From Planctomycetota bacterium (GTDB taxonomy: Bacteria; Planctomycetota; Planctomycetia; Gemmatales; Gemmataceae): a DNA stretch of 38,162 nt. Position 1 is the stretch's first letter. Each line of letters opens with the position of its first letter. The DNA is taken from assembly GCA_016872605.1 (NCBI GenBank), contig VGZI01000036.1, positions 1 through 38,162 of the forward strand. Reading direction: 5' to 3'. The notes under the pieces were generated by a model. That model ran no database searches, was not told where the DNA came from, and was given only the letters and a program-made list of their open reading frames with translations. The position numbers and the translations under genes were made by a program. Shown here piece by piece: positions 30,998 to 38,162 of the stretch.

Positions 30998-31602
30998 GTT
31001 ACGTAAGGTTAATAATCCGCGATTGAATCGCCGGCGACGGAATGCGCTGTTATTCGCCTACGCTACAGACTCTGAAAAAAACTGGTCCGCGACGATCGTG
31101 AAACACATCGCCGCGGACCTGATGAGATCGCGAGTTTTCCCGGACTCGCGACATCGTCGAGTCGGCCCAGTGTGCTCCGAGTGTTCTCTTGCTTCCGGCA
31201 CATCCGGAATTTACTCGTTCCCAGGCAGGCTCAACCTAAAACCGAAGGGAGGCCCATCGCGAGCCTCACTGACACCGATACGAGTCACGCCTCCTTTCGC
31301 AGTAACACGGATCCCGGCATGACGCCCGGCATGAGCGCCTGTCGTGGGTTGACAACATATGAGTCGCGTAGACGTTAGAATTCGACTGTCAGCTGAACTG
31401 GCGAGTTCAACAATCGTTGGCCGATTTTCGGGATTGCGCTCCGCCTTGATAATCTGCAAGCGTGTTCGCCATCGCAAGCGAAGCGGAATCGCCGTAAGTT
31501 CAGAATCCAAAAAAGTAGATTTGATTGGTGATTTCGGTTTCTCCGTCCCGAGAGTATTCAGCTGACGAATGCAGTGTCCAGACTCGCTAATAAAATAACT
31601 GC
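30998..31602. other. Gene-free stretch of about 600 bases
   Basis: No gene is supported. Short open frames on both strands lack ribosome-binding sites and family features. TTGACA at 31349-31354 precedes TTAGAA (31375-31380), but the spacing is too long. Base composition is more A+T-rich toward tgt. TAAAAT at 31591-31596 sits only seven bases before the tgt ATG. Confidence 0.55.
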
Positions 31603-32718
31603 ATGGCCATTCGATTCGAGCTGCTGCACACCGATGGAAAAGCTCGCGCCGGGCGACTTCATACTGCACACGGCGTTTCCGAGACACCCGTGTTCATGGC
31701 CGTCGGCACGCTGGCGTCGGTCAAGGGGTTGACGCCGCAGCAACTGTTCGATGCGAACGTGCAGATCGTTCTGGGCAACACATATCATTTGACGCTGCGA
31801 CCCGGGGACGAAATTATTGCCGAATTGGGCGGCCTGCATCGCTTCATGAATTGGCCTCGCCCGATCCTGACGGACAGCGGTGGGTATCAAGTATTCAGCT
31901 TGGCCGCCAACCTCAAGATCGACGATCATGCCGCGGTTTTTCGTTCGCACCTTGACGGCTCGCTGCTTGAATTGACGCCGGAGAAGGCGGTGCGCATCCA
32001 AGAAAACCTCGGTTCGGACATAGCGATGTGCCTCGACGAATGCCCGGCCGGCGACGCGTCGCCCGAGCAACGCGACATCGCCGTCGCGCGCACGCTCCAC
32101 TGGGCCGAGCGTTGCCAGGTCGTGCATCGACGCAGCGATCAAGCACTTTTTGCGATCGTGCAGGGCGGAACCGACGTCGCGACGCGGATTCGCTGTGCCG
32201 AGGCGTTGACCAAGCTCGATTTCCCCGGCTATGCGCTGGGCGGCTTCAGCGTTGGCGAGACGACCGAGCAAATGGTGGCGACGCTCGAGCCGTCTGCCGA
32301 CGCCCTGCCGGTCCACAAGCCGCGTTATCTCATGGGCGTCGGCAAACCGCTCGACCTCGTTCTTGCCGTCGCGCGTGGCATCGACATGTTCGACTGCGTT
32401 CTGCCGACGCGCAATGGCCGCAATGCATGTGCTTTCACGGATCAAGGCCAGGTCAAGCTGCGAAACGCCTGTCACAAGCGAGATTCGGCCCCACTGGAGT
32501 CCGATTGCCCGTGTACCACGTGTCGATGCTACAGCCGAGCGTATTTGCACCATCTGTTCATGGCGGATGAGATGCTCGGTCCGACGCTGTTGTCGCTGCA
32601 CAACTTGACCTATTACAATCGGCTCATGGCCCAGATGCGGCAGGCAATTGTGGAGGGGCGGTTCGCGTCGTTTTGCCAGGAACGCCTTGCCCGATGGGGG
32701 GGTGAATATCTAAGATAG
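31603..32718 (+). CDS. tgt: tRNA-guanine transglycosylase
   Basis: A 371-residue TIM-barrel enzyme that exchanges the wobble guanine of GUN-anticodon tRNAs for the queuosine precursor preQ1. Motifs: GNTYHLTLRPG, the catalytic LTDSGGYQVFSL, GGFSVGE, the nucleophile-region RGIDMFDCVLPTRNGRNA, and the zinc site CPCTTCRCYSRAYLHHL. The length is normal. The ATG at 31603 lacks a Shine-Dalgarno sequence and follows a TAAAAT box by only seven bases, so the transcript may be leaderless. It heads the tgt-yajC-secDF cluster known from many bacteria (queA is absent here). Secure call. Confidence 0.97.
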   Translation: MAIRFELLHTDGKARAGRLHTAHGVSETPVFMAVGTLASVKGLTPQQLFDANVQIVLGNTYHLTLRPGDEIIAELGGLHRFMNWPRPILTDSGGYQVFSLAANLKIDDHAAVFRSHLDGSLLELTPEKAVRIQENLGSDIAMCLDECPAGDASPEQRDIAVARTLHWAERCQVVHRRSDQALFAIVQGGTDVATRIRCAEALTKLDFPGYALGGFSVGETTEQMVATLEPSADALPVHKPRYLMGVGKPLDLVLAVARGIDMFDCVLPTRNGRNACAFTDQGQVKLRNACHKRDSAPLESDCPCTTCRCYSRAYLHHLFMADEMLGPTLLSLHNLTYYNRLMAQMRQAIVEGRFASFCQERLARWGGEYLR

Positions 32719-32754
32719 GCTCTTTCGGTCATAAGACGTGCGGGCGGAATTTAC

Positions 32755-33174
32755 ATGCTGATGTCGTTCATTTTGTTTGCACAGGAAGAACAAAAGAAGG
32801 GGCCGGGCGGCATCCTTGAATTGCTGGGATCGAATCCGCTCATCCCGATCATGATCGTCATGGTGCTGTTCTTCGTGCTCATCGTCTGGCCCGCGCAGCG
32901 CCGGCAACGCGAGGAAGCCGAAGCGTTGATGGCAGGTCTGAAGAAGAACGACGAAGTTGAAACGGCGGCCGGCATCATCGGGGTCGTCTCGAGCATCAAC
33001 GATGCCAAAGACGAAGTGATTCTGAAGCTTGAAGATAACGCCAAGATGCGCGTACGTAAGAGCACGATCGTTCGCATCATCAATAAAGAGGAACCGCCCA
33101 AGGAAGGCGCCACGTCGGCAGCCGCACCGGCAACTCCGCCTGTTTCGGACACGGGCCTCAAGCCGGCAACATAA
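32755..33174 (+). CDS. yajC: Sec translocon accessory protein YajC
   Basis: A 139-residue small membrane protein that joins SecDF and YidC at the Sec translocon. It has one N-terminal membrane helix (NPLIPIMIVMVLFFVLIVWP) followed by the family signature PAQRRQREEAEALMAGLKKNDEVETAAGIIG and a beta-rich domain (DEVILKLEDNAKMRVRKSTI). The C-terminal tail is longer than usual and Ala/Pro-rich. It lies 36 bases after tgt and about 100 before secDF, the conserved order. ATG 32755 or 32761 could start it. Confidence 0.95.
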   Translation: MLMSFILFAQEEQKKGPGGILELLGSNPLIPIMIVMVLFFVLIVWPAQRRQREEAEALMAGLKKNDEVETAAGIIGVVSSINDAKDEVILKLEDNAKMRVRKSTIVRIINKEEPPKEGATSAAAPATPPVSDTGLKPAT

Positions 33175-33270
33175 GGACTTCGCCCCAATATCACAACGAA
33201 ATCATCCGCGACGAGGCCCCTGCCATGAGGGCGGGATGTCTAGTCGTTTTTCCCAAATGTTGATCGCGTC

Positions 33271-36200
33271 ATGAAAAACTACTTCTGGAAGTTCTTCATC
33301 TGCATTGTCCCGTGCCTGCTCGCTCTGTGGGTCACGGTCGTTGCCGTCCTCAAGTACTACGAAGGCGATTCGGGTGGATTCAAGCTGGGCGTCGACCTGG
33401 TCGGTGGCACGATCTTGGTTTACGAGATCGACGTGCGCAAGAGCCGCGCGGCCGACAAAAACTTCGACGCCAATCAAGCCGTTGCAAACCTGGCCGACCG
33501 CCTGAAAAAACGCATCGACCCCAACGACCTTTACAACATTACCATTCGCCCCGCCGGCGGCGAAGGGCGCATCGAGATCATCCTCCCTACCGGCGGCAGC
33601 TATCGCGCACAGAAAGCCGAAGCCCAGTGGAACAAGCTTCTGCGGGCGCTGGAAACCGATCTGCCCAAGGGCACGACGCTCAAGGTCGGCCGCGGCGAAG
33701 TGCTGAAACTTTCCAATACCATTCAGACGATTCAATCCGAAGATCTTTGGCGGACCAAGCTCTTTGCCACAACCACGGCATGGGAGCGCCTGCAAAAGAG
33801 CGCTCTTCGCTACTGGGCAAAGATCCAACTCGACATGGAAGACGAAGACGCGCGCATCGCCAAGAAGAAATCGGGATCCAACAAGATGCGCGAGGATTAC
33901 TTCAAAATCACGCCCGGCGACCTCAAGAGCTTTGCCGACTATGTTGAAAACCACTTGAAGAAAGACCGAGAAACAAAGACCTCGCGTGACACCATCGAGG
34001 CCTGGGTCAAGCGCCAGGCGTGGGACGAAACGATGTCCCAAGCGCGCCGGCAATGGCTCATCAGTGCCTGGGACGATGCCACCGATTATGCCAAAGGGAA
34101 CACCGTAGTTCATGGCGATCGCGTCTATAAGGCGGTCGACACGATCAAGAAGACTCCTCCACCCCACGCCAAATGGGAGCTCTTGGAGGTCACCGACAAG
34201 GAGCCATTCCAAGTCGACATGGAACGCATCGCGCCGGACAGCGTGAATCAACTCACGACGTTCGTCATCACCAAGGGCACGGTCATCGGCCAAGGCGCTT
34301 TTGCATTGCTCGAACCGCTTGTGGGCGACAAGTTGCAAAAAGTCTCCGACAACGAAAAGGATCCGACGGCCGACGAAGTTCGCAAGTTCATACGCGAAAG
34401 TTACGGCCGACCGGTGCAGGAGATTACCAACGATATCAACAAGAAGATGGAGAAAGAGGGCTTGAGCCACGATCTCAGCGTGGAAGAAGTCCACCGCATC
34501 AAGGATCTGATCACCAAGGTCGGGAGCCTTGAATTTCGCGTGCTGGCAAACAATGTGGACGATCTCGCCGTGGTCGGCCGCGGTGAGGACGACGGCGAAG
34601 CCCGACTCAAGATCAATCGCCCCAGCGCGTTTTATCAGAAGTTAATTGAAGAAGCGCAGAAGAACGGTTCGCCGCCCCCCGCGCCTCGCGAATCGGAGCT
34701 ACCCGACGCCAGGCCAAAGAAGTATCAGATCTCAACGGCCAACCAACAAGAGAGCACCGTCTCCTACGCGTGGGTCGAGTTGGGCCCTCAAGAACGACGA
34801 TCGCTCAATCTCGACAATGCAGCCAAGATCGACCCGGCACGAAACACGGCATGGCACGCCGCGGCAAACGCCCGCAACAAAGCAATCCAGTTGCCCGAAT
34901 CGGCCGGGGCCACCGACAAATTTCTCCTGCAAGGGGCCCTGTTCTATAGCCGCGAATGCAAGGCCATCAACCTCGAAGACAAGGAACGCCGGGAGAAAGA
35001 GATCGAGTACTTCGTGCTCACGCGCGAACCCGAGTATCGCGACAAAAACTCCGACCTGCAAACCGAACGCATCGACGGCAGCTTCTTGAAGAAGGCCTAC
35101 GGGGGACCCGGCGCCGACATGCGGCCGACAGTCCACTTCGAATTCAATGTCGACGGCGGCAACCTGTTCGGCCGGCTTACACGCAAGAATGTCTCCGAAG
35201 AAGACAAAGGCATCAAGGTCCGACGCCACCTCGCCATCATCCTTGACGGCATGGTCATGTCCGCTCCCACCGTTAACTCGGAAATTCGCACCGCTGGTCA
35301 AATCAGCGGCAACTTTACCCAGAAGGAAGTCGATTCGCTCGTCAACATCCTTCGCGCCGGCCAACTTCCGGCAACCTTGAACAAGGAACCCGTCAGCGAG
35401 AACACCATCCCGGCCACGCTCGGCGAGGCGACCATCTCGTCGGGCGTCACCGCGATCCTGCTGTCGTTCGGCGCCGTTCTTGCCTTCATGGTGGTCTACT
35501 ACCGCTTCGCTGGGCTCGTCGCCAGCATCGCTCTTTTGGCGAACCTGCTCCTGACTGTCGGCTTCATGGTCGCCGTGCAAGCGACCTTTACGCTCTATGG
35601 CCTGGCGGGCATCGTTCTCACGCTTGGCATGGCGGTCGACGCCAACGTTCTCATCTACGAACGCCTCCGCGAGGAACGCGAACGCGGCGCCAGCCTTCTG
35701 CAAGCCATCCGCAACGGCTACGATCATGCCTTGCCCACCATCATCGACACGCACCTATCCAGCATCTTCACAGCGATCGTCTTATACGTCGTTGGCAATG
35801 ACAACCTCAAAGGCTTCGCCATCAGCATGACGGTCGGTCTCGTCATCAGCCTCTTTACCTCGCTCTACATGACACGCGTCATGTTCGATTACTGGCAAGA
35901 ACAAGGCTGGCTCAGCCAATTGACCATGATGCGACTTTTTGAACGGCCCGATTGGGACTTCATGAGCATTCGTTACATCATGTTCGCCGCGACGCTCGGG
36001 CTGTCCGTTGCGGGTATTGCCCTGTTCGTAGGTCGTCTCCCGGCGGTTCTGAATATCGACTTCGTCGGCGGAACGGCCTACGGGGGCAAACTTCGCGAAG
36101 CGAAGACCATGGAAGATCTGCGGCCACTTATCGACGAGAAAAAGCAAAAAGAAGTCCTCGGCGGCGTGATTGTCGAGGAGGTCCCTGGCAGCGACGGACG

Positions 36201-37506
36201 GCGTTTCCACCTGACTTTCCCCAAGGGCAACAATACTCAACGCATGGTTTCCTTCAGCGTCGTCCCCGAAGGCACGACCAAAGAAGCCCGCGAGGCTACC
36301 GTCAAGCAGCGGGCCAGCCTTTTGGAAGATGCCACGATCACATTACTCTTCAACAAAACCACCGACGAGACGATCATCGCGGAGATGAACGCCGGCAAGA
36401 GCCGTAACTTCCAAATGCGCACCACGGAGAAAGAAGCGGAGTTGGTGCAGGCCTGCGCCGATCAGCTTTTCCGCGACTCAGACGGCAAACCCATGCTCGA
36501 AAAGGTCGTCGTGCGGCGCGGCACGGCGGGCCAGGACTCGGTCTTCCGATTCTATCAGACCGAGAAACAGGCGGACACAAAGGAGACGGACGGCAAGCCG
36601 AGCGATCCGACCGCATGGGTTTCTCCAAGTTACGTCAAGTCGCTTCTGAATCGCGAGTTCCGCCGTTCGTTCAATGTCAAGGACGATAAGCCGCTGCCGT
36701 TCATCCTGCGCGTCGAAGGCGACGGCGAGCGCGACACGGAAGGGCGCTATAAGACTATTCGCATCATTTTCGAAGAGCAGTCGACACAACGAATCGGCGA
36801 TTTCGACAAGAAAGTCGAGGACGCCTTCAAGAATGCCGAACAGGCACTGTCGCATCCATTGCCCGATCAGCTTTCCAACTTCGATAGCGGCGTAGCCAAT
36901 GAAACGCGCATTCGGGCCATGGCGGCGATTCTGGCAAGTTGGGCCGCGATTCTGTTGTACTTGTGGTTCCGGTTCGGCAACTGGACGTTCGGCCTTGCCG
37001 CCGTCATCTGCTTGATCCACGATCTCTTCTTTACGCTCGGCGCGATTGCCATTTGCCATTTCCTTCACGGTGGCCCGCTTGGATTCATCGGAGAATGGTT
37101 GCGCCTCGACGATTTCAAGATTGATCTGCCTTCCGTCGCCGCGCTGCTTACTCTCGTCGGATACTCCGTCAACGACACCATCGTTGTCTTTGATCGCATT
37201 CGCGAGGTTCGTGGCAAAAACCCTGATCTCACTCCAAAGATGCTCAACGACAGCGTAAACCAAACGCTGAGCAGAACCATCCTTGCATCACTGACGGTCT
37301 GGCTTGTCGTGTTCGTCCTCTACGTTGCCGGCGGACCAGGCGTGCACTTGTTCGCGTTCGTCATGGTCGTGGGCGTCCTCGTCGGAACGTATAGCTCGAT
37401 CTATATTGCCGCCCCGCTCTTGCTCATGTTCGGCGAAGGCAAGCACGAGGACACAACGGCCGTCGGCGAGAAATTGTCGCCGACGCCGGCATCTACAAAC
37501 GCCTAA
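33271..37506 (+). CDS. secDF: Fused SecD-SecF protein-export subunit, greatly enlarged
   Basis: A 1411-residue membrane protein that uses the proton gradient to help pull proteins through SecYEG. After the first helix (residues 8-27) comes the SecD motif LGVDLVGGT (about 40). The periplasmic region then runs to about 720, some 270 residues longer than in E. coli, and contains charged helical inserts (KIQLDMEDEDARIAKKKSG). Next come RPTVHFEFN, LAIILDGMVMSAP and a six-helix domain with GMAVDANVLIYERLREE (about 787). SecF begins near 891 with NIDFVGGTAYGG (about 927), has its own enlarged outer loop, and ends with GYSVNDTIVVFDRIRE (about 1296). All core motifs are intact. ATG 33271 lacks a strong Shine-Dalgarno sequence. 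The reason for the inserts is unknown. Confidence 0.96.
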   Translation: MKNYFWKFFICIVPCLLALWVTVVAVLKYYEGDSGGFKLGVDLVGGTILVYEIDVRKSRAADKNFDANQAVANLADRLKKRIDPNDLYNITIRPAGGEGRIEIILPTGGSYRAQKAEAQWNKLLRALETDLPKGTTLKVGRGEVLKLSNTIQTIQSEDLWRTKLFATTTAWERLQKSALRYWAKIQLDMEDEDARIAKKKSGSNKMREDYFKITPGDLKSFADYVENHLKKDRETKTSRDTIEAWVKRQAWDETMSQARRQWLISAWDDATDYAKGNTVVHGDRVYKAVDTIKKTPPPHAKWELLEVTDKEPFQVDMERIAPDSVNQLTTFVITKGTVIGQGAFALLEPLVGDKLQKVSDNEKDPTADEVRKFIRESYGRPVQEITNDINKKMEKEGLSHDLSVEEVHRIKDLITKVGSLEFRVLANNVDDLAVVGRGEDDGEARLKINRPSAFYQKLIEEAQKNGSPPPAPRESELPDARPKKYQISTANQQESTVSYAWVELGPQERRSLNLDNAAKIDPARNTAWHAAANARNKAIQLPESAGATDKFLLQGALFYSRECKAINLEDKERREKEIEYFVLTREPEYRDKNSDLQTERIDGSFLKKAYGGPGADMRPTVHFEFNVDGGNLFGRLTRKNVSEEDKGIKVRRHLAIILDGMVMSAPTVNSEIRTAGQISGNFTQKEVDSLVNILRAGQLPATLNKEPVSENTIPATLGEATISSGVTAILLSFGAVLAFMVVYYRFAGLVASIALLANLLLTVGFMVAVQATFTLYGLAGIVLTLGMAVDANVLIYERLREERERGASLLQAIRNGYDHALPTIIDTHLSSIFTAIVLYVVGNDNLKGFAISMTVGLVISLFTSLYMTRVMFDYWQEQGWLSQLTMMRLFERPDWDFMSIRYIMFAATLGLSVAGIALFVGRLPAVLNIDFVGGTAYGGKLREAKTMEDLRPLIDEKKQKEVLGGVIVEEVPGSDGRRFHLTFPKGNNTQRMVSFSVVPEGTTKEAREATVKQRASLLEDATITLLFNKTTDETIIAEMNAGKSRNFQMRTTEKEAELVQACADQLFRDSDGKPMLEKVVVRRGTAGQDSVFRFYQTEKQADTKETDGKPSDPTAWVSPSYVKSLLNREFRRSFNVKDDKPLPFILRVEGDGERDTEGRYKTIRIIFEEQSTQRIGDFDKKVEDAFKNAEQALSHPLPDQLSNFDSGVANETRIRAMAAILASWAAILLYLWFRFGNWTFGLAAVICLIHDLFFTLGAIAICHFLHGGPLGFIGEWLRLDDFKIDLPSVAALLTLVGYSVNDTIVVFDRIREVRGKNPDLTPKMLNDSVNQTLSRTILASLTVWLVVFVLYVAGGPGVHLFAFVMVVGVLVGTYSSIYIAAPLLLMFGEGKHEDTTAVGEKLSPTPASTNA

Positions 37507-37524
37507 CGGGATCGACGTCGTCTT

Positions 37525-37581
37525 CAGGGCCTGAAGCGCAAGCGCATGGGTTCCAAACCTTCGCTAACGCGTCAGGCTCTG
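37525..37581. repeat. Palindrome family A, degenerate copy
   Basis: CAGGGCCTGAAGCGCAAGCG (37525-37544) faces CGCTAACGCGTCAGGCTCTG (37562-37581) with four mismatches. It lies between the convergent ends of secDF and the hydrolase and probably ends both transcripts. Confidence 0.72.
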
Positions 37582-37586
37582 ATTGT

Positions 37587-38162
37587 TTACCGCTCTGTCA
37601 CTGGCCAATTCTTGACGCGGTCGGCGGCTTGGTGAACCAGGGGGTCGATGAGGCCGGCGAGGTAGACGCCTTTGGCGTTGCTGCGGGCGTTGAAGAGGAC
37701 GGCCCAGGTGAGGCCGTCGTGGCGGCGAACGAGTATCGTGGCCGTCCCGTCGAGGGCGCCGGTGTGCCAGGCGTTGATTTTGCCGCCGGCTACTTTGCGC
37801 ACGTTCCAGCCACAGCCGTAGCCGACGTTCAGGTCCTTTGCCTGCGGTAGCCCGTCCGGGGCGGCGAACATTGTTTTGATGGCATCAGCCTTCAGGATCT
37901 TGCATTTCGCCGGATCGTTGAACGCAGCGCCGAATCGAACTAGATCGGAAGCCGTGCTGATCCAGCCGCCGTGAGCGTCCATCGCTTCAAGACACCATGC
38001 GCCGTAAGGCCGAGGCACGAGCTTGCCGGCGCTCGCGCCCCATGACAGCAAGCCCTGTTTTTTCGTCGAAGTAGTGAACTTCGTCTTTCGCCTTGCTCAA
38101 AGTCCGACCCAACACCGTATTCTTCATGCCGATTGGGTCGAAGACATTCTTCTGCACCGCGG
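37587..38162 (-). pseudogene. Beta-lactamase-family serine hydrolase, partial, apparent frameshift
   Basis: The gene enters from the right edge, so the 5' part is missing. From the edge to about 38040, one frame reads VFDPIGMKNTVLGRTLSKAK, typical of class C beta-lactamase/esterase-family proteins. The next frame then continues the same fold (GKLVPRPYGAWCLEAMDAHG, then GGWISTASDLVRFGAAF, and a late HTGALDGTATILVRR with the HxG triad-like motif) to the stop at 37587. The switch needs one base removed between 38038 and 38063, where the coding strand has runs GGGG and AAAAAA. This is either a sequencing error or a true pseudogene. The family hydrolyses beta-lactams or peptides/esters; the Ser-x-x-Lys part lies outside the window. 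Confidence 0.8.

Noticed and set aside
30075..31322. A 415-codon plus-strand open frame
   Set aside because: Mostly antisense to the secreted hydrolase; its unique tail (after 30956) resembles no protein.
31211..31687. Possible minus-strand gene in the gap before tgt
   Set aside because: Low-quality composition, overlaps the tgt start, and no family resemblance.
31558..32601. A 347-codon minus-strand open frame
   Set aside because: Antisense to tgt, which is certain; composition is Arg/His-rich as expected for a shadow frame.
33202..34494. A 430-codon minus-strand open frame
   Set aside because: It lies inside secDF on the opposite strand and shows no family features or ribosome-binding site.
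38058..38064. Programmed -1 frameshift at the A6C run
   Set aside because: The reading frame before the run does not match the A-AAA-AAC register, and the switch needed is to the +1 frame, so an indel is the simpler explanation.

Overview
The window is G+C-rich, and its gene content points to a planctomycete, most likely a Gemmataceae relative (inference). The evidence is a twin-arginine DUF1501 protein, a zinc-ribbon/TM/prenyltransferase-repeat protein, a very long fused SecDF, a TsaC-like/low-molecular-weight phosphatase fusion beside rpiB, and short palindromic repeats between many genes. Genes lie on both strands in short runs. No rRNA, tRNA, CRISPR array or complete transposon was seen.

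Layout. 1-2830: tail of an upstream gene, a DUF1801 gene between two copies of a ~145-bp direct repeat, then the DUF1501 protein. 2866-5780: a secreted protein, then an NRAMP Mn/Fe importer behind a probable metalloregulator operator, followed by bacterioferritin. 5856-7637 (minus): a shortened MnmE-like GTPase and type III pantothenate kinase. 7863-10171: an atypical Hsp70 and a zinc-ribbon/TPR/membrane protein. 10257-14068: a glycan module of two GT87-like membrane glycosyltransferases around a polyprenyl-phosphate-sugar-synthase-like GT2. 14246-18423: clpS, a sugar isomerase, rpiB with the TsaC/phosphatase fusion, a secreted protein and rpmA. 18438-25159 (minus): homocysteine methyltransferase, lipoprotein, alpha/beta hydrolase, second sugar isomerase and the 792-residue prenyltransferase-repeat protein. 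25466-26042: a HigB/HigA-type toxin-antitoxin pair. 26074-30929 (minus): UDP-galactopyranose-mutase-like flavoprotein, a large membrane protein and a secreted hydrolase. 31603-37506: tgt-yajC-secDF, the classical export cluster. 37587-end: a frameshifted beta-lactamase-family hydrolase running off the window.

How the genes work together. Clear functional groups are metal uptake plus iron storage, lipid-linked sugar synthesis plus GT-C transfer, and tgt-yajC-secDF. The rpiB/TsaC-like/LMW-phosphatase group copies the Bacillus ywlC-ywlE-ywlF order. Its phosphatase loop carries the threonine that makes YwlE a protein-arginine phosphatase, and clpS lies 2 kb away, so an arginine-phosphorylation/Clp link is worth testing.

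The strongest structural signal outside genes is a set of several palindrome families at gene ends. Some of these run into the start, middle or end of coding sequences. Several genes have recognisable promoters with a TTGACC/TTGACA -35 box and 17-bp spacing.
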